Shown piece by piece: positions 1 to 11,310 of a DNA stretch of 45,649 nucleotides; the stretch's first letter is position 1, and the number at the start of each line of letters is the position of its first letter. This stretch comes from Condylostoma magnum. Its lineage: Eukaryota > Ciliophora > Heterotrichea > Heterotrichida > Condylostomatidae. Position numbers and translations under genes: made by a program. Location: assembly GCA_920105805.1 (NCBI GenBank), contig CAKKTI010000144.1, forward strand, positions 1 through 45,649. The letters are read 5' to 3'. Below the pieces are notes generated by a model. The model was not told the DNA's origin and searched no databases. It was given only the letters and a program-made list of their open reading frames with translations.

Positions 1-1966
1 GGAATAAAGTGTTCTGAGTTATTAGAATATAACAACTCTTCCTGCCCTTAAATTGTACAATGATGCTAAAATATACCTAGAAAAGCCGCCTTTATGATGC
101 AAGCCTGAAAGTTTTGGGTATAATAATAAAGATGCCATGAGGCTATTTCCTGATAAATCATTTCCAGATTGTAAGCATAATTACAAAAGAGGCTTGTAAG
201 GAGAATTTACACATTTAGATACTATTAAAAACATTCTTAGTATGAATTGCAGTGGATATTTTACATTAGGAGGAGATTAAGCTAAGGAGGAATTAGGAAA
301 TAGATTATTTGAGGAAAACATACATAAATATATAGAAAGTCCTGTTAAACTAGACGGAAATGAGGAATTTGTATATGCAACTTGTTAAAATAATATAAAT
401 TAGTTAGAACAAGTTTACTATACACATAGACCAAGAGACTATATACTAAATAATTACACCAAGGTTGAAAAACCCATCATTATAATGAATATTGTATTAG
501 ATTCCGTAAGTCGTAGGGGATTTTATCGCAAACTCAATGAAACTTTAAATTTCCTCGATAATATAGATTAAAATATTTACAAAGTATTTGATTATAAGCT
601 TCACAATGTTATGGGGGAATTCTCAGCTAATAATATAATGCCCTTTTTATACGGCGATGTAAAATACAAAATGCATAGATAAAATGTGTATGGAGACTTG
701 TTTCATGATAGAAGCATTTATAAGTTTGCATAATCATATAATTTTACGACGATGTTAATGCATGACGGGTGTAATAATGACTTAGCTAGATATATAGGGA
801 GGAATCCTGGTGTAGATCATATAGGAAATTATTTCTGGTGTGCAGCTTAAACGTTTTTCCAGTATAAGAATAACATGCAGCGGTAACGCTGCATAGGATA
901 ACATAATAGTCATTATTACAACTACAAATATGTATATGATTATAGCAAAAACTATCAAAATTATCACTAATGAGGGTATGTGCATATAACAACTGCCCAT
1001 GAAAACAGCGGATTATTGATTAACACTTTAGATTTGGATACTAAATAGTTTCTTTAGTAATATTTGGAATTAGTGCAGGATAATCATGTTTTACTATATT
1101 TAATTGGAGATCATGGAATGAGATATGGAGAATGATTCAAAAAGATTGATGGGTCTCATGAACATAAACTACCTGTGTGCTTTTTGATAGTTTCATAATC
1201 TTTACTAGATAAATTTCCGAATTCAATAGAAATACTATAACATAACTCAAATCGGTTAACTTCTAAGCTTGATATACACTTAACTCAAAAACATTTAATA
1301 CATCAAGCAGTTACGGGAGAATAGCTGAATATAGAGTCTTAAAAATACCAAGAACTGAAGAATTAAACATCAATAGTATACCAGCCTAGTAGTTGATTTA
1401 TGTAGAAAATCAGTTACAAAAGATAATGTAGAGATATAGGAATTCCAGACTTCTGGTGCTCTTGCATTGCCTTCTAGCCAATAAACCTATAAAACACTCC
1501 AGATCAATACATATTTAGTCTCAGTTTGGCTTAAGAAATTGTATACTAAATAAACGAAGAAATTTTTACTCCTCGATACTAAAACAAGTTAAAAATATGC
1601 CAAAAATTAACCTTAAAACACACAGATAACTTTTAAATATTGTAAGGAAGCTAAGATTACTTTAAAATGTGAATTTATTTCAATGAATCTGAATAAGCAG
1701 TAGTAGAAGCAGTTGTAATGGTTTCCCACAAATCAATACGTCCACGTTCCCTTCTAGACGCCCATATCGTACTACCAGCATATAGAAAGGGTAGGAGAAA
1801 ATTTTAGATAATGTATATAAGAAGAATTGATTAATTTGCAGGATGATGTGAAGAGATCTCAAGACACTTTTTAATCAACCCAAGTCTCTGTATATGTTAT
1901 CCCCTACAACAACTCATTGACCAGTACCATACCATAACAGAACTAAGTACTGAACTAATTAATTAA
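1..1966 (+). CDS. DUF229 sulfatase-like protein, 5' partial
   Basis: The frame is open from base 2. It matches the DUF229 branch of the alkaline-phosphatase/sulfatase superfamily. Visible motifs in order are FPDKSFPDC, NIVLDSVSRRGF (family motif DSxSR), ITTAHENSG, LIGDHGMRYGEW and, near the C-terminus, the Cys-rich CRDIGIPDFWCSC. The family is usually a membrane-anchored or secreted metal-dependent hydrolase; the substrate cannot be told here. The N-terminus lies outside the window. The W in GEW (TGA at 1133) and the W in PLWCKPE are TGA codons, and more than 30 Gln are TAA or TAG. The stop is TAA at 1964-1966 or TAG at 1979-1981, touching the stop of RER1 on the other strand. Confidence 0.8.
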
Positions 1967-1970
1967 TTAT

Positions 1971-2456
1971 CTAATAAGTAGCCTTTCCTATACTAATTGG
2001 AATATATCCGTGTTTTAACATATGTCCTATTTGCTTTCTCATCGTTAAGCCTAAAAGTATGAAGAAGTAAAACACTAGTATTGGCCAATATACAGGAATA
2101 TCTGTGGATTTGTAAAATGTGAGCACAACTCCTGTAAAAATTCCTATTTACCCAGCTTTCCAGAACTTGTATTCAGGCAGTTTTCTTATAAAGGGCTTAA
2201 ACTCCCCAACTTCCCTTATAGGTAAAACTGGATTATCTGAGTCCTCGTCCTCTACATCTCCTTTTAGGGGAGTAATGAATTTCAGGAATAAGCTTAGAAG
2301 AAAAATCCAGAGAGCATATGCAATTACGTAAAATCCTTTCAGAGAAACTACCCTCCAGTTAAAGTAAATCAAGGATAATGTGAGAATAATCCAGCGAGTT
2401 TTTGTGTAAGGCAGCAATTTATCTTCGTAGTATTGAATTAATTGCTTGATTCGCAT
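1971..2456 (-). CDS. RER1: RER1, Golgi-to-ER retrieval receptor
   Basis: The protein is 161 residues, close to the usual RER1 length. It shows the family pattern: a cytosolic start (YYEDKLLPYTKTRW), hydrophobic spans (IILTLSLIYFNWRV, YVIAYALWIFLLSLFLKF), a loop with EFKPFIRKLPEYKFW, a second pair of spans (VYWPILVFYFFILLGLTM) and the conserved end YIPISIGKATY. RER1 returns escaped ER membrane proteins from the cis-Golgi by COPI. One Gln is TAG (after FWKAG). The stop is taken as TAG at 1971-1973, because RER1 proteins end a few residues after YIPxxxGK; TAA at 1959-1961 is the alternative. Reading on to the first TGA would add about 38 residues antisense to the conserved end of the neighbouring sulfatase, which argues that TAG or TAA is a real stop here. 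Confidence 0.92.
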
Positions 2457-2480
2457 TTTTAATTATTTTAGTATGAATTA

Positions 2481-5400
2481 TTAAACAATTGGTGTGCTAT
2501 GTGCCCGTCGATGCCTGATTCTTGCTTGTTATGATAAATTTACTCTACTAGGGATATTTGTTTTAAATTTTGCTACTTTATTACTGTAAAGACACGTGTA
2601 AAAGTTATAAAAGTAGCATTTTTATTTGAAGTCTTTCATTTGTATATATGATTCAGATGTTTTTATACGGTTTTAGATATTATAATCATACTATGATAAA
2701 TAAGCATCTTTTTCACATCTGTGATAGTTTACGGCCATGAGAAAATAAAGGTCTTCTTTTAGTTTTCCTAAAGGTGTATTGATTAACTTATCTATCTTTT
2801 ATTTCGATACTTGAATTTATATAGAAGGAATTCATAATAAGTAACTCTCTTTGCTCTTATAGCTATGAGGACTTACGTCTAGTCCTAGTCTTTTCCCCAT
2901 GTACAAAATATGAGCTGGGACTATATTAGAAGGCAAGTTCACCTATGAGGGCTTTAAATCAGAAGGATTTCCTAATAATTTTACTAGTTTTTTAAGATTG
3001 TTTTTCTAAATTTCATTTTAAAGTAAGTCATTTATGTTTATATTTTCCATAGGAGATGTTAATTTTGAGTTAGGAGCAGTAGATTATTTACTTTCTAAAT
3101 TAGGCTTAGTGTAATTCTATTTCTTAACTATATTTCCTTAGATCGGAACTATTGTTGTATATTTATCATCATTAATCTTATTTCATGGTTATATATCATA
3201 ATCAAACAGTTTTTTCAGCTATTTTAGAATTGGATTTTTGCCTCTTTAAGTTAAAATCTATTTAATTCTTGTTTCTTATTACTAAGGCTCAATAGAAGGA
3301 GCATAATTTATACTTGGAGGAATTTTAATTTAATGTTCTTAGATTTTGTACATTTCCTTTTATGTTTGCTGGGATTATGATCTTCATGTTTTATTTTTGT
3401 AATCAGAGTAATAGCTTCATTTATTTATTTTTGGGCTTTAAAATGGTTTTTAGTTATTTACTCTATCATTATTTTATGTAACAGGCTTTGATAATTAACT
3501 ATCTAATGATATTCTTAGTTTTTTTGCCATTTGCATATATTTTTCTATTTATAATTGACTGAGGTTTAAATTTGTTTAGGGTGTATGTAGATATTCTTCA
3601 ATAGATAATTTTCTCTTGCCCAATGGAATCTATTACTAAGATTTCGTTTAAGGAGTGTTTTATTATGTTTGCTAGATTGAAAGTTTAACTGTATTTGATC
3701 TTCTTTTTTAATGAGGTTAATTATTTTACTATTTCTAAACATTGTAATTTTATCTGATATAATCATTCAATTTATTTATGTACTTGTTGTACTAAGGATT
3801 GCTAGAAGAAGAGTCTAATGATATATCTTATAATTTATGTTTTATAATAGAATTCACTTCAATCTAATGCTTTTCGTATGCTGACATCCTATATTTCTTT
3901 TTCTCTGGTTGATTATTAGTATCGATTTATTTATTATGCTTATATCTTCCTCTGATGCTCCTATTATTCCCCTTTTGTTTTATTTGAAATTGTTACTTTT
4001 AAGTCTTTCTAATCTACTAAGTTAGTGTTTTACGCTTTTTTTATACCTCAATTTGGATATAAGGAGTTACTTACACTTTCTAAACTATTTCATATTATAG
4101 TATAATAGGTGGGGCTATATTAAACTTAACTTAAATAGGTTTAATGCCTTATTTATTCTCATATTCATTTCAACTGTTTACTTTATTATCTATATAGATT
4201 GATTGCTTGTTATTAACATTACTTTTTTCCTCGTTTTTACTTTCAAGTTAACTTGTTTCATTTTGACTATTAAAATAATCTTCTTCTTATGATTAACTTT
4301 CATTTAATTCATTCTCATGCTTTTTCACTTACAATTCATTAGCCCATTATAATAAGTTCTCTTTTGCATACTTTGCAACTTATTAAACATACCTTTAAGA
4401 GAACGTATCACAAACATCTTAGTTTGATTAAATAGAATTTGATTAGGATAGAAGAGCATCAGATGAAACCTGTCCTTTATTATCAAAATCATCAAAATTA
4501 AGCATAGGTATTCTACAACGTGGCGAGTTTTAAGGAGATGACTAGTCAATACTATCACCTTACAAGTTTTCATTTTCGGAATTATTCTATTGCTTTATTA
4601 GAAAATCAGGAAAAATATAAGGATTTGGGAAAAGTATATCTAATGGGTCTTGATCTAGATCTAAAATCTAATTATCAATATCAGTATGATTTCCGTTAAA
4701 TAATTTAGACTTTATCAATCTTATAGCTTCTGTTCTTGCCTTTGTGTAATATTCAAATCCCTAGTCCCTATAAAGCTAATTCCTGGCTTTATAATCCTTA
4801 GTATATAATTTATGATTTTGCCTTATAAACTTTCTATGTGCCTAAATAATATTTCTTAGTTTTGATGCGTATGGGAAAAACTTAACGTTTCTTTTAGTCT
4901 GAGAATTATACCAAAAATACTGTCCAGTACGTGATATTCTGTACTCTCAATTTCTTAAAGCACCCTCTTATCTTAGATCTTCAAGAAATTTAATAATAAT
5001 TCCTATTAAGTTAATATCACTCTAAATATCAATCCCATTCTCAGCTGCAAGTTTAAACGCAAAATTTTCATCAATGACTTGCTCAGCACTTAAATTTGAT
5101 GACTATTTCTTATACTACTACAAAAACATGAAGTCAGGAGTATCGCTCTTCTGCACTACTTAAAATGTAATTGGATCTACTTTAAAAATGCAGCATTGAG
5201 AATCAACAAAGCTGATTAGATTTAAAGGGAAAGTAAATTCTGTATTTATTTCTAACAACTCCTCAATAAAGTAATGACTAGGATGGTAATCTAGACAAGT
5301 TTCGTAATTAGGATGTTTAAAAATTACTCTTTTCTACTTTTTAACAGAGGATCAAAGAGGAGGTTTAGGTAGAATAACAGCTAATCTTGCAATTCAGATA

Positions 5401-6173
5401 TTTGACGGGTTTTGTATTGCATAAAGTTAAATCTTATTCATGACATCTTAAAGGGAAACTTATTGGTAAACTAAGAGATTTTCCATATTGGGCGGCAAAC
5501 TCTTGTAAGTTTCAAATTCTAGTAAACAAAAGTAGAATTTCTTCACTTTTCTAATTAGTGAATCCTTTTACTATTATTTCTACCTTTATTCTAACTCTTG
5601 ATGGTAGTTTATTTCTGTCTAATAATCTCATAATTCTAATTTAACAGCTGCTCTTCTATCTTTTCTAGTAAGCATTTTCTACGGCTCTTTTGCTATTATG
5701 TCTTTTATTGTAAGTTAAACAAATTATTTTCTAAGATAGCATATTATCTTTTAGTTTTGTAACGATGAAAAAGTTAAAACACAGAAAATTGAATTGTAAG
5801 CAAAATCACGGTAAGCTATCATATCAGATTCTAAGTCTAATCCTATTTTTTAAGCCAGTTGGTAGGATTCAACCAATGGGAATATTTTATTATTTATTAA
5901 CATTATTATTGGAATTTTAGGATTATTTTTAAAGTATAGAGCTGCTTACAAATTTTGTTGAAATGCTATTTGCTATTAGAACTGTATACATAATAGAATT
6001 TATTATGTAGTTTAATTTGTGTATGTAGGTGCATTTAGTTCTGCTGCTAAATAAGATATTATTATTGCAAGGTTTATAATTAATATTTCGCATAACTGAC
6101 AATTAAATACCTGGGAACACCTAAATTTTCCTTAAGGCGTTATAATTTAATTACCATAAATTCATTTATTCAT
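2481..6173 (-). CDS. large Gln-rich protein with CEP164-like helix/WW modules
   Basis: One frame of about 1230 codons (about 1140 if the ATG at 5901-5903 is the start). The centre (about 4600-2900) is low-complexity and Q/N/K/S-rich, probably disordered. Structured pieces resemble the unit found in CEP164-type proteins, a helix of the type YAxxLGID followed by a Trp-rich WW-like stretch. These are QLAQKIGLDLESDM (about 5860-5800), IWIARLAVILPKPPLW (about 5400-5350), ENGIDIQSDINLIGIIIKF then WEYRISRTGQYFWYNSQT (about 5050-4870), and YMGKRLGLDVS then YLLWIP (about 2920-2820). The family assignment is inference from pattern. CEP164 sits on ciliary distal appendages, which would suit a ciliate. 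The stop TAA is 24 bp before the RER1 start on the same strand. The stretch 5904-6173 reads as coding but the start is not certain. Confidence 0.5.
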
Positions 6174-6366
6174 AAATTTTTTAAGATAGTGCAAATACAA
6201 GTTTTCAAATTAATTCAATTTATTATTTGCATGACTGTACTCTAGAAAACATTTATAACTTTTAAAGATATAAGATATACTTACAACAATTAAAGCTTCC
6301 TCCTGCAAGCAAAGACAAACAATAAATCACAAACAGATAAAATAATTTAATAACCTACAATTAAAT

Positions 6367-7458
6367 TCATTCCTTTAGGCTATTAATTCTAGGCGGTATT
6401 AAGCACTTTCTCCTAATCATATTATCCTTCCTAAATCTCCTCCTAACAACCCTAGCTCCATTCATCAATTCGGTTGGAACTTTTCTATAACTTTTGCTAG
6501 CAAACTACTCAGTTTTCTTTCTCGAGGCCAATGGTGTGCTTTTGCTACTCTATTAACAAGACTTAGCCTACAACAACCTAAAAGCCTACCCTTTATCTCC
6601 TTCAAAATCCGACTCAATATCTTAAATATCAAGTATAGGATATTAAACATTTTAAGCTTTACTCAACATTTCATAATAATCCACTAAAAACTCTTACTAA
6701 GGCCCTAAAACACTGCCAGGTCTTACAATCCTGCTTCAAGCAATAAACTATCTTCCTGTAATGTCAAAATTTCTTAACATATAGCATCCAATCAGCGTAC
6801 CTGTTCGTCCTAGCCCAGCCTTGCAATGCACAGCCACTCCTTTATCTTCCTCCTGTACTATTTTAATAAACTCTTCAATTATACTAGTAGGTGGTATAGT
6901 TCCATCTTTAAAAAACAAGTCAAAATGCTTAAATTTAGCCTTAGTGAATATAGTTTTATCATAGTTTTCTCTATTAAGCCTAATAATAGTTCCAACGTGC
7001 AATTATCTGAAAACTGATATGTAATGACGTGGGGTGTAACTTTTATAGCCCTATTCATCCACCATTTTCGGCTAGGGTGAGCTAAAAGCGTATATTTTCT
7101 AAGGAATTATTTCACTTATATCCCCGTTTTACAATTACTCCCTAAAGTCGTACTAGTCTGCATCAAATGTATCAAGATCAAAAAATTAGTATTCTACAGC
7201 TTTTTATAAAGCCTACATACAATCTAAGATAGTGCATTCATATTCACATTTAGAGAACTGCCCAGCATCCCTAAAAGGACGTGGCTTTACGTGTAAAGCT
7301 TAAATCCTGTCTCATACTAATTCCGGAGATTGATTAAGGACTAGTACCGCGTATGCAGAAATAAGATAAGCTGAATTTGCTCTTTTATCGTATTCTTAGG
7401 AGGAGTAGTAAACTATTGTTTTGCCCTATAGACGTGGGTTGTTAAGCTATTTTGACAT
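6367..7458 (-). CDS. CDC14: CDC14 dual-specificity phosphatase
   Basis: About 363 residues. The CDC14 N-terminal domain is seen as KPRPFRDAG, TILDCMQAL, QNGDISEIIPQKIYAFSSP and YTPRHYISVFRQLHVGTIIRLN. The catalytic domain follows: FDLFFKDG with the general-acid Asp region, the signature HCKAGLGRTG (nucleophile Cys, P-loop Arg), then FIAWSRIVRPGSVLGPQQEFL. The W in FIAW is invariant in CDC14 and is TGA here (6736-6738). CDC14 removes CDK-type phosphates and also works at basal bodies and cilia in protists. The C-terminal tail is basic (RVVRRRFRKDNMIRRK). The gene ends with TGA at 6367-6369, followed in frame by ATT TAA, so TGA serves as both Trp and probable stop in one gene. The start MSKQLNNPRL is 28 bp from a divergent gene. 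Confidence 0.92.
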
Positions 7459-7486
7459 GAATTAACAAAATTTGTAAACACAAGAA

Positions 7487-7867
7487 ATGTTTAGAGGGCC
7501 GAAATCATAGCTGTATGGTTAATAGATGAATTAATCGTCTGTTTATATATAGTGAGTGTTGTTCTTAGCATCTGGTTTAATGCGCAAACTAGTCCAGTAT
7601 AGGCGATCTGAGGAAAATTTACCTGGAATTATCTCTAATGTTGTTAATCTATTGAACATTTTTAATAAGGTTTTTAAAAGATGAATTTTTATGGAATATA
7701 TACTTATCTCGGAACACTTATGCCAAATTATTAGCCATTTATATTATGATAATTTTTCTAAGTGATTTCGTAAGTCTTATGGTTAATCTCATAATGAGAA
7801 TAACTGTTAAGATAGCTGTCTAAAATTGCAGCAATAACTCAAATCTATATATGAATGAAATGTCTAA
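7487..7867 (+). CDS. hypothetical protein
   Basis: A frame of about 126 residues starting MFRGPKSQLYGQQ. It contains a moderately hydrophobic helical part (VLFLASGLMRKLVQYRR; NVVNLLNIFNKVFKRW) and a polar end. I recognise no family. Codons for Gln are mostly TAA/TAG and three or four Trp are TGA, as in its neighbours. It is divergent from CDC14 (28 bp between start codons) and convergent with the small Cys/His gene. Possible stops are TGA at 7856-7858 and TAA at 7865-7867. Confidence 0.5.
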
Positions 7868-7957
7868 CTATTCCATTATTTATATGTCTTATTAATACCA
7901 TGGCAAATGTAGTTTCTCTTAAAAGTAACCAAAATATAAAAAAATATAACTAATTTA

Positions 7958-8356
7958 CTATAGACCTTTAGCAACTCTAATACGATGGTAATACTTTAAA
8001 TAACAAAATTAGCATCTTCCTTTAGCGTACAATACTCTATTTGTATGAGGACATCCCCAAGCAAGTTTAGTCCTTCCCAACTGACGATAACGACTGCTTT
8101 TCTTGCTTTTTACAGAATACTTCTGATTATGGGGGTATGAAATAACTCCATAACAAATCTCTTATTCTAACTTTTTCTAAGATTTGTTTTACAAATTATC
8201 AATTTTTCGTTATTCAATTTACATAAGCTCTTACAGCTCAAATGGGTTAGGCAATTCAAGTGAAATAGGCCAAGGCATCCTCCCTTGAGCTGAATCTGAA
8301 ATTGAGCCTAAGTTTGTAAAAATAGAAGGTTTATCTTTCGGATTATCTGGTTCCAT
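7958..8356 (-). CDS. small Cys/His (zinc-binding-like) protein
   Basis: 132 residues. The N-terminal half is acidic and polar (MEPDNPKDKPS...). The C-terminal half is basic and carries GRTKLAWGCPHTNR, then YAKGRCQFCYLKYYH. The arrangement C-P-H ... Y-A-K-G-x-C-x2-C-Y ... Y-H resembles a Cys/His motif (CxHxxRxxYAKGxCxxCY) that I recall from small proteins of ciliates and other protists. Zinc binding and a nuclear role are inference. The protein ends VAKGL then TAG (7958-7960), with a following TAA. The stop faces that of the plus-strand gene about 90 bp away. Confidence 0.65.
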
Positions 8357-8482
8357 TTTGATTTTAATTTGTGGCCAGATAAACTAAATTTTTAATAAAT
8401 TGAGATAAAAAATTAATCTTATAGTATAAATTTCTACCTGAGTGAAATTCTATAAATAGCATTACAACTATGACTTATTAAA

Positions 8483-9952
8483 CTATGTAAAGTTGCTTAA
8501 AATGCAGTCGATAAACTCCTGTAGATCTAATTCCCCATCTCCATTTTTGTCTGCATCTTTTATAATGTCAATCCACATTTGATTATTTTCACCGGCATCT
8601 TTTCCTCCTAGTGCTGATTTGAGCTCGTTGACATCTAGAGTTCCATTTCCATCTAAATCATACTTTTCAAATAATTGAACTAGCTTTTCTTAATTGATTG
8701 ACTTTTTTCAGTCTCTTGTAGCTGTTATAAACTCATTATAATCTATTTGTCCATCTCCATCCTTATCACACCTCTAGAGCAAATCATCCACATCTCCCAC
8801 AAAGTGCATTTTATCAATTCCTTCTTTTAGTTCTTCTCTTGATAGTGTGTTATCATTATCTTTATCTATGCTTCTGAAAATTTCATTTAAATTATGAAGC
8901 TCCTCCTTTCCTATGTCATCAAATGCACAAAAGAACATAACTGCTTCTTATAATTAATTTCCTACTTGAAATGCGTTCAATCTTTCAAAGAATTAGTTTG
9001 CTCTAGGATTAGAGTGTAAATTTCCTGATACTCCTCTTTAAATTCAGTCAGACTATATAGCATCTTATAAAGAAATCCTTCTATTGGGATTTTTGTTCAT
9101 TAGGCGACCTATGAGTAATTTAGCACTATTTGATACTCCTTTCCAGATTTATCCATCAAATACTAACGGTGCATTTTCTATATTATCCTACTAATCCTAC
9201 TCGTCCATCCCTGTAAAGGGTAAAGTCCCCGAAAGCATGAAAAACATAATAGCACCACAACTTCATATATCTGATTAATAATTGTATCTGCTATTAAACA
9301 TTTCAGGGGCAGAAAAACCAGAAGTAGGCATTTATTTTGTTAGTTGAGTATTATTAGAGCATTATCTAGAACTTCCAAAGCCTGACAGCTTTAATTCAGC
9401 TTAGAGAGATATACTATCAAATAAAATATTATCAGCTTGAATGCCTCTGTGAATTATTCTATTGTTATGACAGTGCAGAACAGCAGAAAATAGCATATTC
9501 ATGTATGTCGCAGCCTGATTTTCATCAAAACTCTTGCTTTATTATATTTTTTGTATTAAATTCCCTCCTTCAAGAAACTCTTCTATTACTGTCAAATTAT
9601 TACTGTCATTCAGTATGTCAAATATTTTTATTATGTTTGGATGATTGAGTTTCTTGACTACTTATAATTCTATTTTGATCTCTTATAAGTTTGATTTAGC
9701 ATATCTTTTTCTTATCTAATTAGCTATATATTTTTTCTTTGTTGCTCTTTCAGAAACTAAGAATTTTACACTTGATTTTGTAGCTGATAGTTAATTAACA
9801 ATTTGATAATATTTTAGGAAGTATGATTAGTCTACTTGAGATTCAATTTGTTTACCTAAATTAGCAGTAATTTAGTCTGATTATTGACTGTCTTGATTAA
9901 AGAATGTTTTTTTGGTATTAGATTACTTTTTCTTAGACTTACAAGCACCCAT
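8483..9952 (-). CDS. CDPK-type calcium-binding pseudokinase
   Basis: 489 residues with the CDPK layout: N-myristoylation-type start MGACKSKKK, a kinase-like domain (about 45-310), a junction and four EF-hands. The kinase fold is clear (VKKLNHPNIIKIFD, HCHNNRIIHRG, APEMF, SDIWSCGAIMFFMLSGTLPF, SDWIQRG). The catalytic motifs are not kept: the Gly loop reads LSATKSSVKFLV; the VAIK Lys position reads IANQI; HRD is HRG with the following K as Q (HRGIQADN); DFG is SGFG. All four EF loops look able to bind calcium: DKDNDNTLSREE, DKDGDGQIDYNE, DLDGNGTLDVNE and DKNGDGELDLQE. It is probably a membrane-bound calcium-responsive scaffold rather than a kinase (inference). TGA encodes the conserved Trp of DIWS (9263-9265). 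The end is CILSNFT then TAG. Confidence 0.88.
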
Positions 9953-10033
9953 TTATTATTTAGTTAAATGTATAATTAAAAGTAAACTGAAGCTCAATAT
10001 ATTGTTACATAAGTAATCCTTTCCATAATATAT

Positions 10034-11215
10034 TTAACTAATTCTATGCTTTCTGAGTAATTTCCTAGCAGTAGCTGATTTCCTTATACTAAGACCTTTT
10101 GAATTAGTTTAAATCTGTCGCTGAACCGGTATATTTTGATTCTTAACATAAATTGTTCTCTATGGGAAAATAGCCTCCATTAATTACTACATTACATCAT
10201 CTCTAACAAGTAAATAACTAATCACAGCAATTGAATCCATTTCTAAAAAGTAGTTTAAATCTGGTGTTATATTTGAGTACTGCATCCTTAAAAACTACTA
10301 CCTAGCATTATCTTTTGCTTATTATAACGTTCTTTTAGATAAAATGGAGGATTCTCTGTCCATTAAACTACTACGCTAGGAGCGTGTTGAGCATCTGGAA
10401 ACTGAAAGCAATTAAAAGTAGATTGAACCTTTAAGTCCTCTGTTTACTGTTTGAGGGGCAGTTTGCCTATTTATTATTAACTTTTTAGCTGATTAAAGGC
10501 ATTCAATGTAAAATTGTTGGTAATTGCGCTATTGGTATACAAGTGAGGACCTGCTTTGGGTGATCATTGTTGATTAGGACTGTTTCTATAAGATTTTAGA
10601 TTAATAATTGTTGTACTCGTCTATTGACTGTACTAAGAATTCTGGATAGTTATAATCATTTTATTAACTGTATTCATCTGTTTTTGCGATAGAGCTTTAA
10701 GAGTTTTGCTATTCATAATCATCTATTTAATAACTAAGTTAAATATTATAGCTTTGAATCTCTTTTAACTTTTATTATAATTACTCAACACTTTATTACT
10801 TTTAAATGCTTAATTTCTTTCACTATTTTTTCCATTTTTATAGTTTCTCTAAATACTATTTAAATCCACTTTTTAAGCTATAAAACTCTTCAATTTACTT
10901 ATTTAATCCAATTGTAGTGGGATTTTATAGTATTTCTCTATTAAGTCTTTATTAAATTTGCTGGTATTATTAGTAATCGCTTTCTACTGAGAAGAACTTT
11001 TTTCTGAAATTTGCAATGAGTAATAGTTCTTTTCTAGTTTAAGATTATCGAACCATTTAAGGAATATCGCAATAGCCTGATTTCAGCTTTTCATGAGCCT
11101 AATCTACAGGAGAGAATTTTTAGTCTACATTAATAATAACTCGCTTTGTAGGAAAGTGCTTTTTAGCTAAAAGCTTAGATAAGGAATCAGAACTACTCTC
11201 AGATATATTGTCCAT
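10034..11215 (-). CDS. coiled-coil protein of unknown function
   Basis: 393 residues starting MDNISESSSDSLSKLL. Residues about 100-200 form a Q/K/E-rich coiled coil (LEKLQKWKKQWKKL, VEQLQQKLKEIQSYN). A Ser/Arg-rich linker follows, then a folded-looking segment (DLNYFLEMDSIAVISYLL) and a basic end (KSATARKLLRKHRIS). No family was recognised. A second frame is also open over much of the gene, as is usual under this code; this one was chosen for its purine-first codon pattern and its ATG. The stop TAA (10034-10036) is 81 bp before the pseudokinase start, in the same frame, so a fused transcript cannot be ruled out. Confidence 0.55.
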
Positions 11216-11310
11216 TTTGAAGTAATTTTATACAAAAGTGCCTGTAATATGAGTTTTAATAGCAAGATTAAACTTATTATGTGTAAACACATGCTTATTT
11301 ATTAGTTTTC

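Noticed and set aside
10034-11215. A second open frame across the coiled-coil gene containing plausible peptides
   Set aside because: The chosen frame has an ATG, a purine-first codon pattern, acidic residues and a regular coiled coil along its whole length; the other lacks a start.
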